DNA of 64,000 nt from Gavia stellata (lineage: Eukaryota > Chordata > Aves > Gaviiformes > Gaviidae): the NCBI RefSeq assembly GCF_030936135.1, contig NC_082598.1, forward strand, positions 10,978,687 through 11,042,686, written 5' to 3'. The translations under genes were made by a program, and so were the position numbers. The notes beneath the pieces were generated by a model. The model was not told the DNA's origin and made no database searches. It saw nothing but the letters and a program-made list of their open reading frames with translations. Positions 1 through 12,790 of this stretch are shown here, one piece after another; the stretch's first letter is position 1; every line of letters starts with the position of its first letter.

Positions 1-232
1 GGTGTCTTAGCTTTGGGGGTGGCAGATTTTGTTATTGCTCTTTCGATAAGCGGTTAAGTGCCCCTCATTCTTCTTGTCGTTAATTCTAGTTTCAGTTAAT
101 CTTCTAGCCTTGGGCGGAGTTTTGAGAAAGAAAAGATACTTCAGACTACTGAACATGTTGCTTTTGCCAGCCCCTCCTTTTCCTCCTTTCCCATTTCTTC
201 AGAAGAGGTTATGAGTCTGGACAAGCAAAAGC

Positions 233-250
233 AAAAAAAAAAAAAAAAAA
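233..250. repeat. A-homopolymer
   Basis: A run of 18 A in otherwise mixed sequence. It could be a plain homopolymer or an old poly(A) tail. I see no recognisable retroposed sequence before it. Confidence 0.8.
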
Positions 251-3200
251 GTCTGGACAAAGAAATGAAAGCGTTGGACCTCTGCTCATCATTGTGAAAC
301 AATATTGAGTGTATATATTGAGACCTTCTGGTGGTTCACTGCTCTGAAATTATCGTGAGATTTAAAAAGTCATGTTGCATTGCTCCTAGACTGCAGATCC
401 ACACAGGCAGTAAGTCGAAAGCATTACAGTAATTATTCATTAACTTATCTTTCTTTGCTCCTAAAACCGACCAAGAATCATGAATTTTCTGAATAGCCAA
501 AAATACTGGAGAGAGTCACTCAGTTTCTTAAACTCAAATCTGTAAGATGAGAAAGAGGTACCTATGATTTTATAAGAGTAAAGTAAGATTCCTAAAGCTT
601 AAGAGTTATACATCAAATACTCCAGTGATATAAATGGACACAGAACCCATTAGCTGTAATACTTTAATTCTTTTCTACTGCTAAGTGCTTCTGCTCTTGA
701 TATTGAGGAAAACCCTTGTTAACATCAGGGTCAACTCAGTGTGTGACTGAATGAGGTTATATCCTATGAAATAGATGGTTTTTAAAAAACTTTCAAGATT
801 AAACCCAATTCGAGACTCATGCTAAAATCATAGTGGTGTAACGACACTAGAGCCTTGGGGAAACACAGTGGGCAGCAACTGAGATCAGAACTAGGAGTGA
901 GTGAACAGGCTTGGAAACGGATGTAACTGGGTACCACACTGCAGCGGACTGTGCTGTTAAAATACAGCCACAGCATACTGTGTGCGGTCTGACGTTGCAA
1001 GCACTCAGACTGCACCTGTGCTGAGGATAAAGGGGGAAAGCTTTTATACTGATCCACAGGATATGTTGTTTTGTATTGTACTATATGTCACCTCTGTGGG
1101 ACACAACGTAACAAAACAGTCATAGCCCAATGATGTGAAAATATTTAAGTATCTATGTATTTTTCAAGTGGTTTTGCCATGTTTATTTCTTTTTTGTTGT
1201 TGTTGTATTTTGCTAATAATTGCCCATGGGAGGATATTTCTTTGCACAGATAAATGGCCACAATTTTTTTCTATCTTCTGGAAAATTAATAGCTTCGTTC
1301 TAATCAAGACCAACATTACACCAGTCAAACTCAGTAGAGGGCTTTTTGACCTGTGATATGCTTTGCACTTTTTGAGTGTCTTGGAAAATCAAATCCTGAC
1401 TTCATACAAGTAAAAGCTTGAAATTCAAATACAATAATGACAGTCTTTATCAATCTCCGATCAGTATTTTAGATGAAACAAGGTTGCTTATCTTACATTG
1501 TGCAAGTGCGCTTAAGTGAGTGACTCTCAGTGAGCAACACAAAATTCTTCAGCTGGAAGAAGAGACAACTGAGGGGACGTATAATAAAGTCTGAAAAATC
1601 TTGAGTGCCATGGAAAGGGATTGACTATTCACACTCTTTCCTAATACAAGAATTAGGGGCCATCAGATGAAGCTAGTAGAAGCCAGGTTCAAATGAAAGA
1701 GTTGGTTCTTCAACTTCTCCTGTTTTCTTTCCACAAGCTGCTGTGCTCAGGAAAAAGGCAAAGAAAAATGCTAGTTTTAAATTCTGAGTGCAGCAAACTG
1801 GATTTGATTGTATCAAGGATTCAAAGGGAATTTGACAGCATGGGAGAGCCAAGCTGTGTGCAGGAAAATGAAGGATGTGAAAGAATGGAGTTTTCTTTAA
1901 CATAGGGAAAAATCTTGGCACAATGCCTGGAAATCCTGTAAACAAAGGGACATGGGAAAAACCGTTCCTCCCCGTGCTGCACTGTTATGCCAGTTATTGG
2001 CATATTATTTAAAACAACCACTTCTTAGGACTCATGGAAATTCATTACTTAGTTGTAGAAATAATTAATAATATTAGCTCTCCTAGTCAATATCTGGCAA
2101 AATATAAAAGCTAAACCTACTGGAATCAGTTGCCACGGATCACAGAGTTAATAAAAATGAATGTGGACAGCCTGTCTCTGGTTGATGTCTTCCAAGATTT
2201 TACTAAGGATGTTGTCCAGTTTTAATTACTGCGTGACTTCAACATTATAATACGATTTTAAGTTGCCTCATTATACTGTGATTTCCACTACTAATGAAAT
2301 CTACTTGCAGTTAAAAAAGCAGCCCAATTGAAGTGCTGCATGATAGCTTAATCCTTTATCTTGCCAGCTAGTTCCTAAAGATAATACGATTTTATGTGGC
2401 TTTATTTCTCTTTTACTTTTCCCAGTTTTCCTGTTGAAACTCCACTTGTACAGAGTTACTCTTACATCGCCTTAATTCCACCATGATAAATAAAAGGGGA
2501 ATTTGGTCTCCCCATCCTCTTACGTGGAAGAGGGAGATCCACTGACCTATATCAGTACTCAAACTTGAAACTGTAACAACCAGTGATCTAAAAAAACCCC
2601 AACACTTAGAAAATCCTGCAGCATTCTAAATCTTATTTAATACACCAGTTCTCTCGTATTTCATTGTTGTCATGGTATTAGATTTTCAGATGGTAGCAGT
2701 TTCAGCCTCATAGGCTCCACAACGGTCACAGTTTTGTTGCTTTTTTTTGTTTTAAAGTCTCTGTGAAGACTGAAAAATATACATATAGGCAAACTTGCAA
2801 AGGGACTTCCCCCTTAGGATTACTATGGCAGTGTGCCTTGTCAACAAATCTGTGATATAAGACACATGCAAAATAAACCACTGCGCAATTTGGCTCTGGG
2901 GGACTGTATGACAAATAACCGATGTTTTTTGAAGGCACATAAACAGGCTTTGCAAAGAGGCTTTGCAAGAGATTTATGGCTCTGTGGGAAGGAGCCAATA
3001 CCTGACTGTACCGTGTCCTTTCTCATGCCCCTGAAAGTCTTCTGGGAGCTATTTAATGTCTTTCAAGGATGCTGGGTCCTTCGTGCACTACTCCTCTGCC
3101 CAAAAGTTTTGGTCTGTTTTCTTGCATTTGCTATAGTGTGTATTGTTTTATTCCTCCTTCTCGTCTGATCCCAGAATCTACTGTTCTTTACAGAAAACTG

Positions 3201-6200
3201 TTAAAAGATGTGTCTCAGCCAGTAGCCTCCTTATCTCATTGTAGCAGAGATAGTCAGGACTCTAGGAGCTTATTTTGATTTTTTGGAAGTAGCCTGAGTT
3301 TCCTCACAAAACTGAAGTCCTTGCCAGTAGTTGTTTCCCAGTGGCAGTGCTGCTGCTCATCCCAGATCTCTCCAACACAGTATTAGTAGTGAATGTTGTC
3401 ATTTAAAATGGTCTCTCCTGAGGTACTCGGTAGCTGGGAAACAAGGTGAGTGTGGGGTAGCGCGCCGTAGCGTCCGTGATGCAAACACCCAGGGGCATCT
3501 TTTCACAATTTCTCAAAGATTTTGAAAAGTTTCCAAAGGCTCAGTTAGACAAAGGCCATGGCCCAACGGCAGGTCCTTATCAAGAGGTGTGAGAAGCCAA
3601 AACCGTTGCAGGTCCAGGGCACTCCTCCTAACTCTCAACTGCAGCTCATTGTGTTCAGTTTAGAAACAGCCGCATTTTCTGCATTAACAGGCAGGTTTCC
3701 AAGCTTTGTGGGAATGTAGCAAACCTGTGTGACAACAGTGTTGCTCCGCGGAGAGCGTGGGTGTTTATCCTGCAGCAAAAACAAGTGGCGCATCCAAGTA
3801 CTTCTCTCTGCCTGTGCTCTTGGAACAGCATCCCAAACTTAGCATTGTAGGGTACCGAACAGCCGGGACATCTGTGAACCCTAATCCAATGCCAATTAAA
3901 ACACAGGAAAAGCTTTCATTGATCTTACTGAAATATTTCCTTGCTGTAGACCAACTGTCACTTTTAGCCAGGTTGCTTCTGATTTTTTTCTGAAGACCTT
4001 TATCCGTTGAGAAGTGCTGGATCATCAGGTGTCTGCAAATCTTTCCTGCATTACTCAAAATGTTAGCAAATCCAATATGTTACACGTCACCCAACATGTT
4101 TTCTGAATTGTTTGTGTGGAAGATAAGGAAAGAAAATTGTTTTTTTTTTCCTCATCCCAAGTGATCATTCTGTTGTACAGTCTAAAAATGTTGTTGTACA
4201 GACGTTGATTTGTATTCTTATTTTATTTGTGGTTCTGTCTTTAAACTTCTATATAATGACTTTCTAATATGAAAACGCACATTGGATTTATTTCTCATAT
4301 CTTGTATCCCCATAGTATTAAGAAATCCTGTACCGCACAATAATGTTTATGGAACCTTAAGTATGTCAAACTCATTTAAAATGTTAATTGTATATGTGGT
4401 AAGTAAATAATTTATACCACTGGAACTGATAATGTTTCATTGATATCTAATTTCAATGTAGGGAAAAGATGTGAAAAGGTTTTTTCAGTTATTCTGGGAC
4501 CTGCTGCCATTTGGACATCACAGCTTCAATGGAAGTATGAGGCAATGTGAAACTAGCCTGCATTTTATTAGATTTTGCAAAGATGTCTTCTTAAACCTGG
4601 CTTACGTAAAGAAATTCCTTTAAAAGAGGATTGTTAAGAATTTCTGCCAAATATTTATATACCTTAAAAATAGCTCATCCTTTGGAACTTAATAATAATG
4701 GGTTAGGTTTTTAGCCTTTAATTAATTCCTTTTGCTCTATTCTAGCAACACAAAGGGATTGCAAACCTGAGGTAAGGCAGCAGCTGAATGTTTTCCAGGT
4801 ACAGTGTAATCCTCCTCTGGCTTCCCCTCCGCATAGCCTTGGTGAGTTGTCTAGCTCTGCTATTTCTGAGTGGACAGATGCATCAGAACTGCTCTGCCCT
4901 TGCAGCAGGCACTGCTAAAATATATGAATGCTCTACCCACCAGAGAGCAAGAGTGGAACAAACTGGGGGGGCCCAGTGGCTCAGTGTCTGCGTACACTAA
5001 CCTGAATCAGTGGCATGATGCTCCTTAAACGATTTGCATCTCATTCACCATCCTCTTTGTTTGTTCTTTGAACACTGTGTGCCAGAGCAAGGGGGCATAC
5101 AGAAGAAGTTTGAGTACCTATAGTAGAAAGTAACAACTGATGGGAATGGGATGAAATGCAACTCTTCCAAGTCCATGCTGACACCGTATTACTCCCCATG
5201 ATAATCTCGTACGGGTTTCCAGTGACGATGCTGAACCCACCCCTGAAGGTACACAGAGCTGCAAAGCCCCCAGAGCATTTCCAAGCGCCCACAGCCCGCA
5301 TCAAGCCTCAGGGCAGGTACTGTAAAGGCCACTCACCTACCTGACTGGAGAAGGCCCTGAAGTCCAAGCCCGGGAAGTGTATTCTTAAATACCTTATGTC
5401 TGCTTTGCCAGGACACACCAACCTGTACCTTGATTGCATTCTCTGCCTGGAAAGATCTGCTCACAATCTCAAACTAGTGTATAATTTAGTACAACTTCAA
5501 GCCTCAATTCCAGAGCAGGCTGATAAAGAAATGAAAGGCCAGCTAGAAGTTCATCTAATTAAAGCTAATCCTCTTGCTGTGGCATGATCTTAAATCAGGG
5601 CACAAAAATGAAACTAATGCCTCTCCCCATTCCTGCAAGAGATAACTGGGGTCTTTCTTAATGATTTGAGTCTTTCCCAGAAAGATGAAACCATGTGATG
5701 AGGGGAAACTACCCTTTAATTACTATTCTCCCTCATTTATAGACTTGCACAAGCATCTTTTTCAGTAACTGTATTTGCTAGTATACCAACAACATGAACT
5801 CAAATACTGACAATATCTACATAACTTCAACCTCTTCCACACTTTAAAATTTTCCAGTCAATACTATGGCCAGGATGAAGCAACGCCTTGCAGAGATCAG
5901 CCCTCTGTATGCAAAGCAGTTAGCTGAAACTTGTTTGCAACCCGGAGATAATCGGTGGTGGTGGACACATTTCTTTGATCTTGTCCTTGCTCATTTGAGC
6001 ATTGAGTAAAACGTGTGCGTGTGTGTATCAGAAAATCCAGAACAACGCATGCCTCAGCCTCACTCCCTGGCCAGAGGGTGAAGGCACAAACAGGCAGATG
6101 TTCATCTTCCTGTCGGAAGGTGCTGGGTGGCACCGTCGGTCTTACACCACCTCAGTCTCCTGGAAAATGCTGGTCGTCCCATTGCATCTTGCCTGGTTGT

Positions 6201-7998
6201 TTTATGCTCTTGTGGGAAAGGGACAGATACAGAGGTATGAGATTTTGCTGCCATTCACTGCAATCACGTCAGCTTGTACCATGAAAGGACCCACTCTGCG
6301 GTGCCGTAAGATGTAATTTTCCTTTCTAAGCAACTGCGTAGTTAACAGGATTGGGCCTCATGTGAGCAAAAGAAAGTCCAGTTTAATTCAAAACAGACTT
6401 AACAGAGCTGATCTGAAAGTTAGGATTTCTCTTGTAGGTGATCCTGGCCGGGATCTTTGTGCCTATCTTTAGGTGTCTACTCCAAAGCTGCCTTTGTATC
6501 CTAAATATGGGTGTTGCTTTATGTATTTGTTAGAGATACAGTTAATACTGTCCATGGGTATAAAGAATTAATTGTTTAACACTGTCCATGAACATAAAGA
6601 ACGATTTGTTTCATCCTTGAGTTGAAACATACTTTTGAACAAGTGACCCGTACCTTAAATTTCACTCTTCCATATTTTCTAGATCTCCATTGCTTATACT
6701 GGGAGCCTTGATAGCTACCTCAGATGTAAATACATATGCAGCAGGTCCCTGAAGCTAGCTGGGGTGACTCTGATCTGCCAGTTTCTCCTGATGTGTGAAC
6801 AATGTAAGTCAATGACAGCTCAGATTGTTTCTGCAGCAATTACACAGAGCAGCAATTACATTTCTGCAGCAATTACAAGGAGTGGCACTGGAGGTACAGG
6901 GAAAGGAGGGGAAAAAAACAGAGAGAAAGAAATACAGCGGGGAGATTGGCCAGGTTGTGAAATCTTTAGCCTAAGCCTATTCTTGAGGCCAGCAGTGAGA
7001 TAGCGAGTGGTTCACAAATCACTTCTGAAGTCATGATCTGTGCAGCGGGGAGAGGGCTGCTCACCAGGAGGGACCCAGTTTCTTCCCGGTACATCTCTGC
7101 CTGCCTTACACTTGGGATCACGGGAAAAAGGCTTTAGATTTTTGTCAGGGACAGAATCCCTATTGATTTGGTGAAAAAACCGTGCAGCAGTCTCCAACAG
7201 GATGAGACTGTGGACAGTCGGGAGCAGAGGGAGGTAACAGAGAAGAGGAGGCCGTGAGCAGCGGGGCTTTTGTATGCAGTGGTGGAGGAGCCCTGGTTGA
7301 GGGGCACCCACGTCACTCCCTACAGGAGGCAAGCTTATCTCCCTGCCTACCCGTTACGTTACCAGCTCTCCCAAACGCACCCCGAGGCGTGGGACTGTGG
7401 TCCGAGGGTTGGGCTCCTGCGTAGGAACAAGAGCTTGGCAGCAGGGAGACCGAGGGGAGAAGCTGGGGGAGAAAGGCAGTGGGAGGAAGAGGCAGGAGGG
7501 GAAAAGGGATAAAGGAGATTTGTGTCTGATGGGGAAGAAATTGCAATTTGTTGCTGTCCTAAGCAGCCGACTGCTTGACTGGAGCAACGCTTACCCACAG
7601 TATGGTTAGAAATACCCTCTGGGGACAATCCCTTAGAGGTTTGCCACCAGATTTGTAATGCAAAATCCCCAGGGAAAGCCTAGGCAAACACTATGCTAGA
7701 TTAACAGGGTGAAAATACAGACTGATAAATCTAAGGTGAGTATCCTTATGACGACACTGCAAAATCGAGTGCCCAAGCAGCCCTGTTGGCCCTGGACAAC
7801 TGCCGCAGCGACACAGAGTGACAGGAGCGCTCCCTGCGCAGGGGGCAGGTTTAGCGGAGGGCACCTCATTTTGTGGCTCCCCTGGTCACCATAGCCAAAA
7901 GGCTGATCAATGGCTGTCACCTGGCTCTTCAACCCTTGGCATATGAGTTATCTGCAAAGCAGAAAGTGAATGTTTAATAAGACATCTGGTTTCCATTC

Positions 7999-8057
7999 AT
8001 ATATATAGATGGAAAAAAATATATATAGAAAATATATGTGTGTATATATATACACGT
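7999..8057. repeat. AT/TG dinucleotide-rich low complexity
   Basis: Short runs of (TA)n and (TG)n, interrupted by A-rich bases and with local self-complementarity. Simple-sequence DNA with no gene. Confidence 0.7.
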
Positions 8058-11000
8058 TTCTATACAGGATATTATTAGGGCTGCAATCAGAATAATTAGA
8101 GCACTATTCGTGAACGCTGCTCTCCACCCTACCATGGGAAATAACCCCGAAGTCGAGGCAGGCTGTGGGGCTGGTGTCCTTCCCATGGGGCTGTCTCTTC
8201 CCCATTAGTCCTCTTTCCCACTTGGAAAGGGAAGACTTCAACTGCCTTCAGCTGCAGCGGTGGAGCCACCTTCCCTCACACATGCCTGACTTATAGACCA
8301 TTTTAAAGTATGCCATGGGGGCGTCTAATATGCTAATGAAGAAAGTGGGTGGAATAGCAGGAATTTGAGCACAGCTAAAAATGTACATGCCTAACAATTG
8401 CAAATCAGCCTGTGCTGAAGTTACCTAAATGGATTGGCATTGGTGGAAGGTGGGTGCCTCTACACCTCTTCTTGTCAGTTTTCAGTGAGTATACAGCTAA
8501 AAAAATCATACGCCTCTGTATATGGGCCTACTGTTTCAGCCAGGGTTATCAGCAAAGGTTTATATCAAAGTCCTTGAAAAATACAGTTACCTACTTTCCA
8601 CTCTTATTCATATACAGTAGGAGGAACAGTCTCTTCAGGCAAACACATCCTAGACTGGTTGCAGGCATAGTGTTTTCGGCATGTCATGACATCTGAGTGT
8701 ATGAGCAGATCTAAGTATCATCTTGAAATGGACTTCTAAAATCTTGGCTAGTTTTTGCAACTAGATCCATGTCTGGAGTGTATAAATGAAGGTTCCGCAT
8801 ATTGTGGCTTGTAGCAAAGCCTTAAATCACTCACAGATTTGTGTGATTAGGGGTATAAAATCAGTCTGGTTTTCTTTCTGCAGCTCAAACTCAGCTCTTC
8901 CATTGTTACTTTTATATGATTTGATTTTTGAGATCAGAACTAAAGTTTTTGGGATGCATGAAAGAAACATTTGTAAGCACAGCTGCAGGTAGAGGCTTTT
9001 TAAATATATACCTGCAACTGCAGTGGCTGAATCTGGCTAAAAGTGGGATTTCACAGAGAAGAAAGCAAGAAGCCATTACAAAACCAGTGCACACAAAGGT
9101 GGTCAATTGAAAAAAGAAGAATCACAGGCAGAATATTGTCTGATACCGCATCCTGCCAAGGCAAAGCCATACCAATGGGAAAAAGTATCCAGGAGGTCGT
9201 GCTCGCATAGTTGCAGCCTGATCAGTATGTTATATGCCTCTTTGGGACGGTAAATGTTAGCAGGAAAAACTGGTGTGGGAATGGATGAAACGGGGCTACA
9301 GCTGCAGGGAAGGTACAAAAAAATGGGGAGAGTCTTCCTAGGAGGGCTGAAACCAGAGGAGGGCATGCCCCGGGTGTTCGCTGCTGCTGCAGAGATCCCA
9401 TCTGAAAGGCTGCACCTTCTGGGTGCTGCTCGGTCGAGGGTCTTGTGCCCGCTCCTGCCAGGCGCAGGTGATGAGGAAAGGCTGTGAAGCTCTGGGCTAG
9501 GGAAGGGAGATGAGTACAACAACCCTCTGACTGGGGAGGGACTCACAAGGTCTGATACTTTTAGCTGCAGGTAGGTATAGCTCTGAGCACTGACCCAGCG
9601 GGGTGGGAAGAGAAGATGCTAGTGGAGAGCAAGAGCAAAGAGGCCATGTCTGAGGGGCAGCGGTGAGATGAGCAGAAGTGGCAGATGAGCACCAGGATGT
9701 GGGTTTTGGTGAAGAGGGATGTTTAATGAAAACACGCCAAGGCCAACTGAGGAACCATGGGAGAAAAATTCAGGAGACCAGGGGCAGATCCATCTCCATG
9801 GGGAGCCGTGATGGTAACGTGAAGGTCTGCAGAGCTGCCGAAGGAGTGGCCCAAGCCCTGTAGAAGGCAGAGGGGAGAGGAAGTCCGGATAATGCAATGA
9901 GACCGGCTTATGCATGGAAGGAAGATGTTCATCTGATTCCGCGCGCTAGGGAGGCAGTGGAGGCTGCTGGCAGGGTCGTGGTCCAGGATGGGAGACCCAC
10001 AGCCAGCGTGTCAGTGAGGGATGAGGTTGGTGAGGGAGTGAGATCAAAAAAATAACACAACAGATCTGAGAACGGTTTCAGTCCCTGGAGAGAAGAGAAA
10101 GGAAATCAGTGCAGAAAACCCCAGCGCTGTGAGCTCGTGGGTGGGGGAAGCCAGGAGAGCTGCGAGAGGTGCTGGAGGAGTGTGGGAGGTGAGAGGAGTG
10201 AGGAGGAGTAAACATTTGGGTGAAGGCGTATCTTTCTGTCCCAGAAAGCAGCAGCGCCAAATCCGTGTTTGCTGGATCCAAGCTGCCCAGCAACCAGCCT
10301 TTTGCAGCTGTGCTTTTACCAGCCTCGCTGCCTCTAGGAGAGGGGAGGATGGTTTGTTAAAGGATTTGTTTGCTCTGTTACGGTGTGGCAGAGGTTATGC
10401 ACAGCTTGGGGACTGCAAGTGTTAACAGCAAAGTCTGGTGCAGGAGAGGATGGACTGGGACTCCAACTCTCTCTGAAAGCCAAAACCATGTTGATTTTTT
10501 TCCCTGGGATTTCTGAAGTTCCCAGGAAGAGGAAGGGGTGACACCCAGAGGTGTGGTGGTTGCAGCGTAGCTGGGTTTTACACTGTTTAAGGTCCGTGTG
10601 AATAACTCAGCTTTTCAGTTTGATTTGAGACAAAGCTTTTCTTTTCCCTTGCTGAAATAAGCAAAGAAATAAAATTATTTCAGCTTTCTTCCTTTGCACG
10701 CGGCATTAGCAAGAGGAACGCAATGGCTTTACTCTAGGCACCGCTCCAGAACAGAGAAGAGGAGGTGGAGGCTTACTTCTTGCCCAGCGGTGAAGATGTT
10801 GGTTTTGGATGTGAGCGACCAGATTGAGGTTGCACCGTTTCCTGAGACACGTCTGATCCGTGCCCTGCCGCGTGGGGCAGCCCTGAGCAGTAGGTGTGAG
10901 AGGGAAGGGGAGGGCTCCCTCATGCACTCCCAGTGTTGCTGCATTGCCTTATTTTAAAATCTTTAAAAAGTCACTTGACTTGGAGCCTGTGAGTATTAGC

Positions 11001-11392
11001 CTCAGTTCTGGTGACTGTGAAATTCATTAAGTAACGGGGACAGCTGAGTTTTGGTAATGGCTCCCAGGACCAGAGGATGGGAATGGTCTCAAGCAACGGA
11101 GATGAAGGAAATCCCATCTAACAGCATGACAAAAAGGTCTGCAGTGTGGTTTGCAGGTCCCCCAGAGGAAAAGAAAAGAAAGTTGGGAGGGTTTGTACAC
11201 CAGTCTCACGTCGGCACCAAGTCCCTTGCTAGTACACCAGGAGCAGAATCGCCACACGTGATTTGCTCGCATCCTACCCTCCTTGAAAGATGAATTTGAA
11301 GTTGTATTTTTCATGCTAGAAATAATTCTAATTACTTCCAATTCATGTGCACTCACCAGGTTGTATAAACATCTCGGACACAGCACGCTTGC

Positions 11393-11428
11393 AGAGACTT
11401 TAGATCTAGCAGAGACTTTAGATCTAGC
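11393..11428. repeat. perfect 18-bp tandem duplication
   Basis: The 18-bp unit AGAGACTTTAGATCTAGC occurs twice head to tail with no mismatch (11393-11410 and 11411-11428). The identity suggests a recent duplication; copy number may vary between individuals. Confidence 0.9.
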
Positions 11429-12631
11429 ACTAGTTCCATTGCGCCAACGATGCTGTAGCCTGCAACTGTCTCCTTATCCGGGAAGCTGGCTTTGAGCTTC
11501 CTAACAGTAATGCCAGCTAAAGCCTGGGCACCAGATCATCGCAGGAGGCAGCACTGCCCCCTTAGCTGGCTGCCATATGTTACCTTCCAAAGGGACAAAG
11601 AACCTGGCTTTGAAAGAAGAAAACCTTGTTACCTTATCACTATGGAAAACCATAGAAGTTTGCAAAAAATACATGGGGGAATCAGTTAGTCATTAGAAAA
11701 GATTATAATTTTTCTTCACTTTTGCAGTAGCTGAGTGGTAGATTTTTCAGAAACGTTTACAATGGTCAGGAAATAACATAAAAATGGAGAACACTGACGA
11801 ACTTGCAGTCATGGACTAACCGGTCCCCTCGGTAGCTGGTACACAGGAATGAATGCAAATGGATGTGTGTGTGTTTAAACTTGTCTTTTCCACTTATGCC
11901 TAGTGAACTAATTGATGGGAAAAAAACCCCCCAATTTTATTATTTCATATTGGTGACTGACTCAGTTAATTTACTTTTTGTTGGTATTTAATTATTTCGG
12001 GTGGTTGTTAATATCATTTCATTATTACTAAGTAGCTTAGAGTCTGGGGTCAGTCTGGGCTTTTATTAATGATCGTTAAATTTAAAGAAATAAAATGTGG
12101 AAAGTGAGGAAAAGGCAGACGTATGAGGCAGCATTATCAGTATTTGCTATACTCCCTGCAGCAAGGATTTCTGTCTCTTTCTGCTCATTTAATGTGTGTT
12201 TATTTGCCTTTTCATTTTCCCATGATGATGTCAATATTAAGGGAAAAATGCTGAAACTGAAGGATTTTAGCCTTTGATACAGAAGGATTACAGCCTGCAT
12301 AGACAATAAAGAGTTCCTAGTCTTATTTTGAAACCTTTCATTGACTTCAGCAGTAGCAGAATCTGGCTCTAAATTCATTTGGATTGTGTGTGCTCCACAG
12401 GACATGTTCAATATTATGTGCAGCAAATTTAAGAATCAGAATGTGCCTTTCTTTAAAAGGAAAATGGAATTATCTTAGAAAACAAGAACGAGACTCTAGC
12501 TGCAGTGTCACTGGTGGGATGAGCTGCAACACAGGCTCCAGGCCTTAGAGCTGCCAAATATTCTGTCACCCTAAAGCCAGGTCTTTCCTCTAGCTCCTAT
12601 TGCCAGATTTTCTCTCTTTTTATACACACAC

Positions 12632-12790
12632 ATATTTATATTTATATTTATATTTATATTTATATTTATATTTATATTTATATTTATATTTATATTTATA
12701 TTTATTTATATTTATATTTATATTTATATTTATATTTATATTTATATTTATTTCTATTTCTATTTCTATTTCTATTTCGTTTCTAGTTCT
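12632..12790. repeat. TTTATA hexanucleotide array passing into TTTCTA
   Basis: About 115 bp of near-perfect TTTATA repeats, with one unit shortened near 12704, pass abruptly into about five TTTCTA units (12748-12778). Both are hexamers differing by one base (A to C), so the second block looks like a variant unit amplified at one edge. Because the unit is six bases it gives repetitive open frames (alternating Leu-Tyr, Phe-Ile, Ser-Ile), which are not genes. Confidence 0.95.

Larger units (their letters stand above)
1..12631. other. upstream intergenic DNA, no supported exon
   Basis: I read both strands and found no open frame with recognisable protein similarity and flanking splice sites. In human the gene left of HGFAC on the same strand is RGS12, so part of the left end could be its 3' UTR or downstream flank. 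AATAAA hexamers at 2150-2155 and 2489-2494 and the AT-rich stretch around 4080-4480 would fit a UTR, but nothing proves it. Otherwise it is single-copy-looking DNA with a few simple repeats listed separately. Confidence 0.5.
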
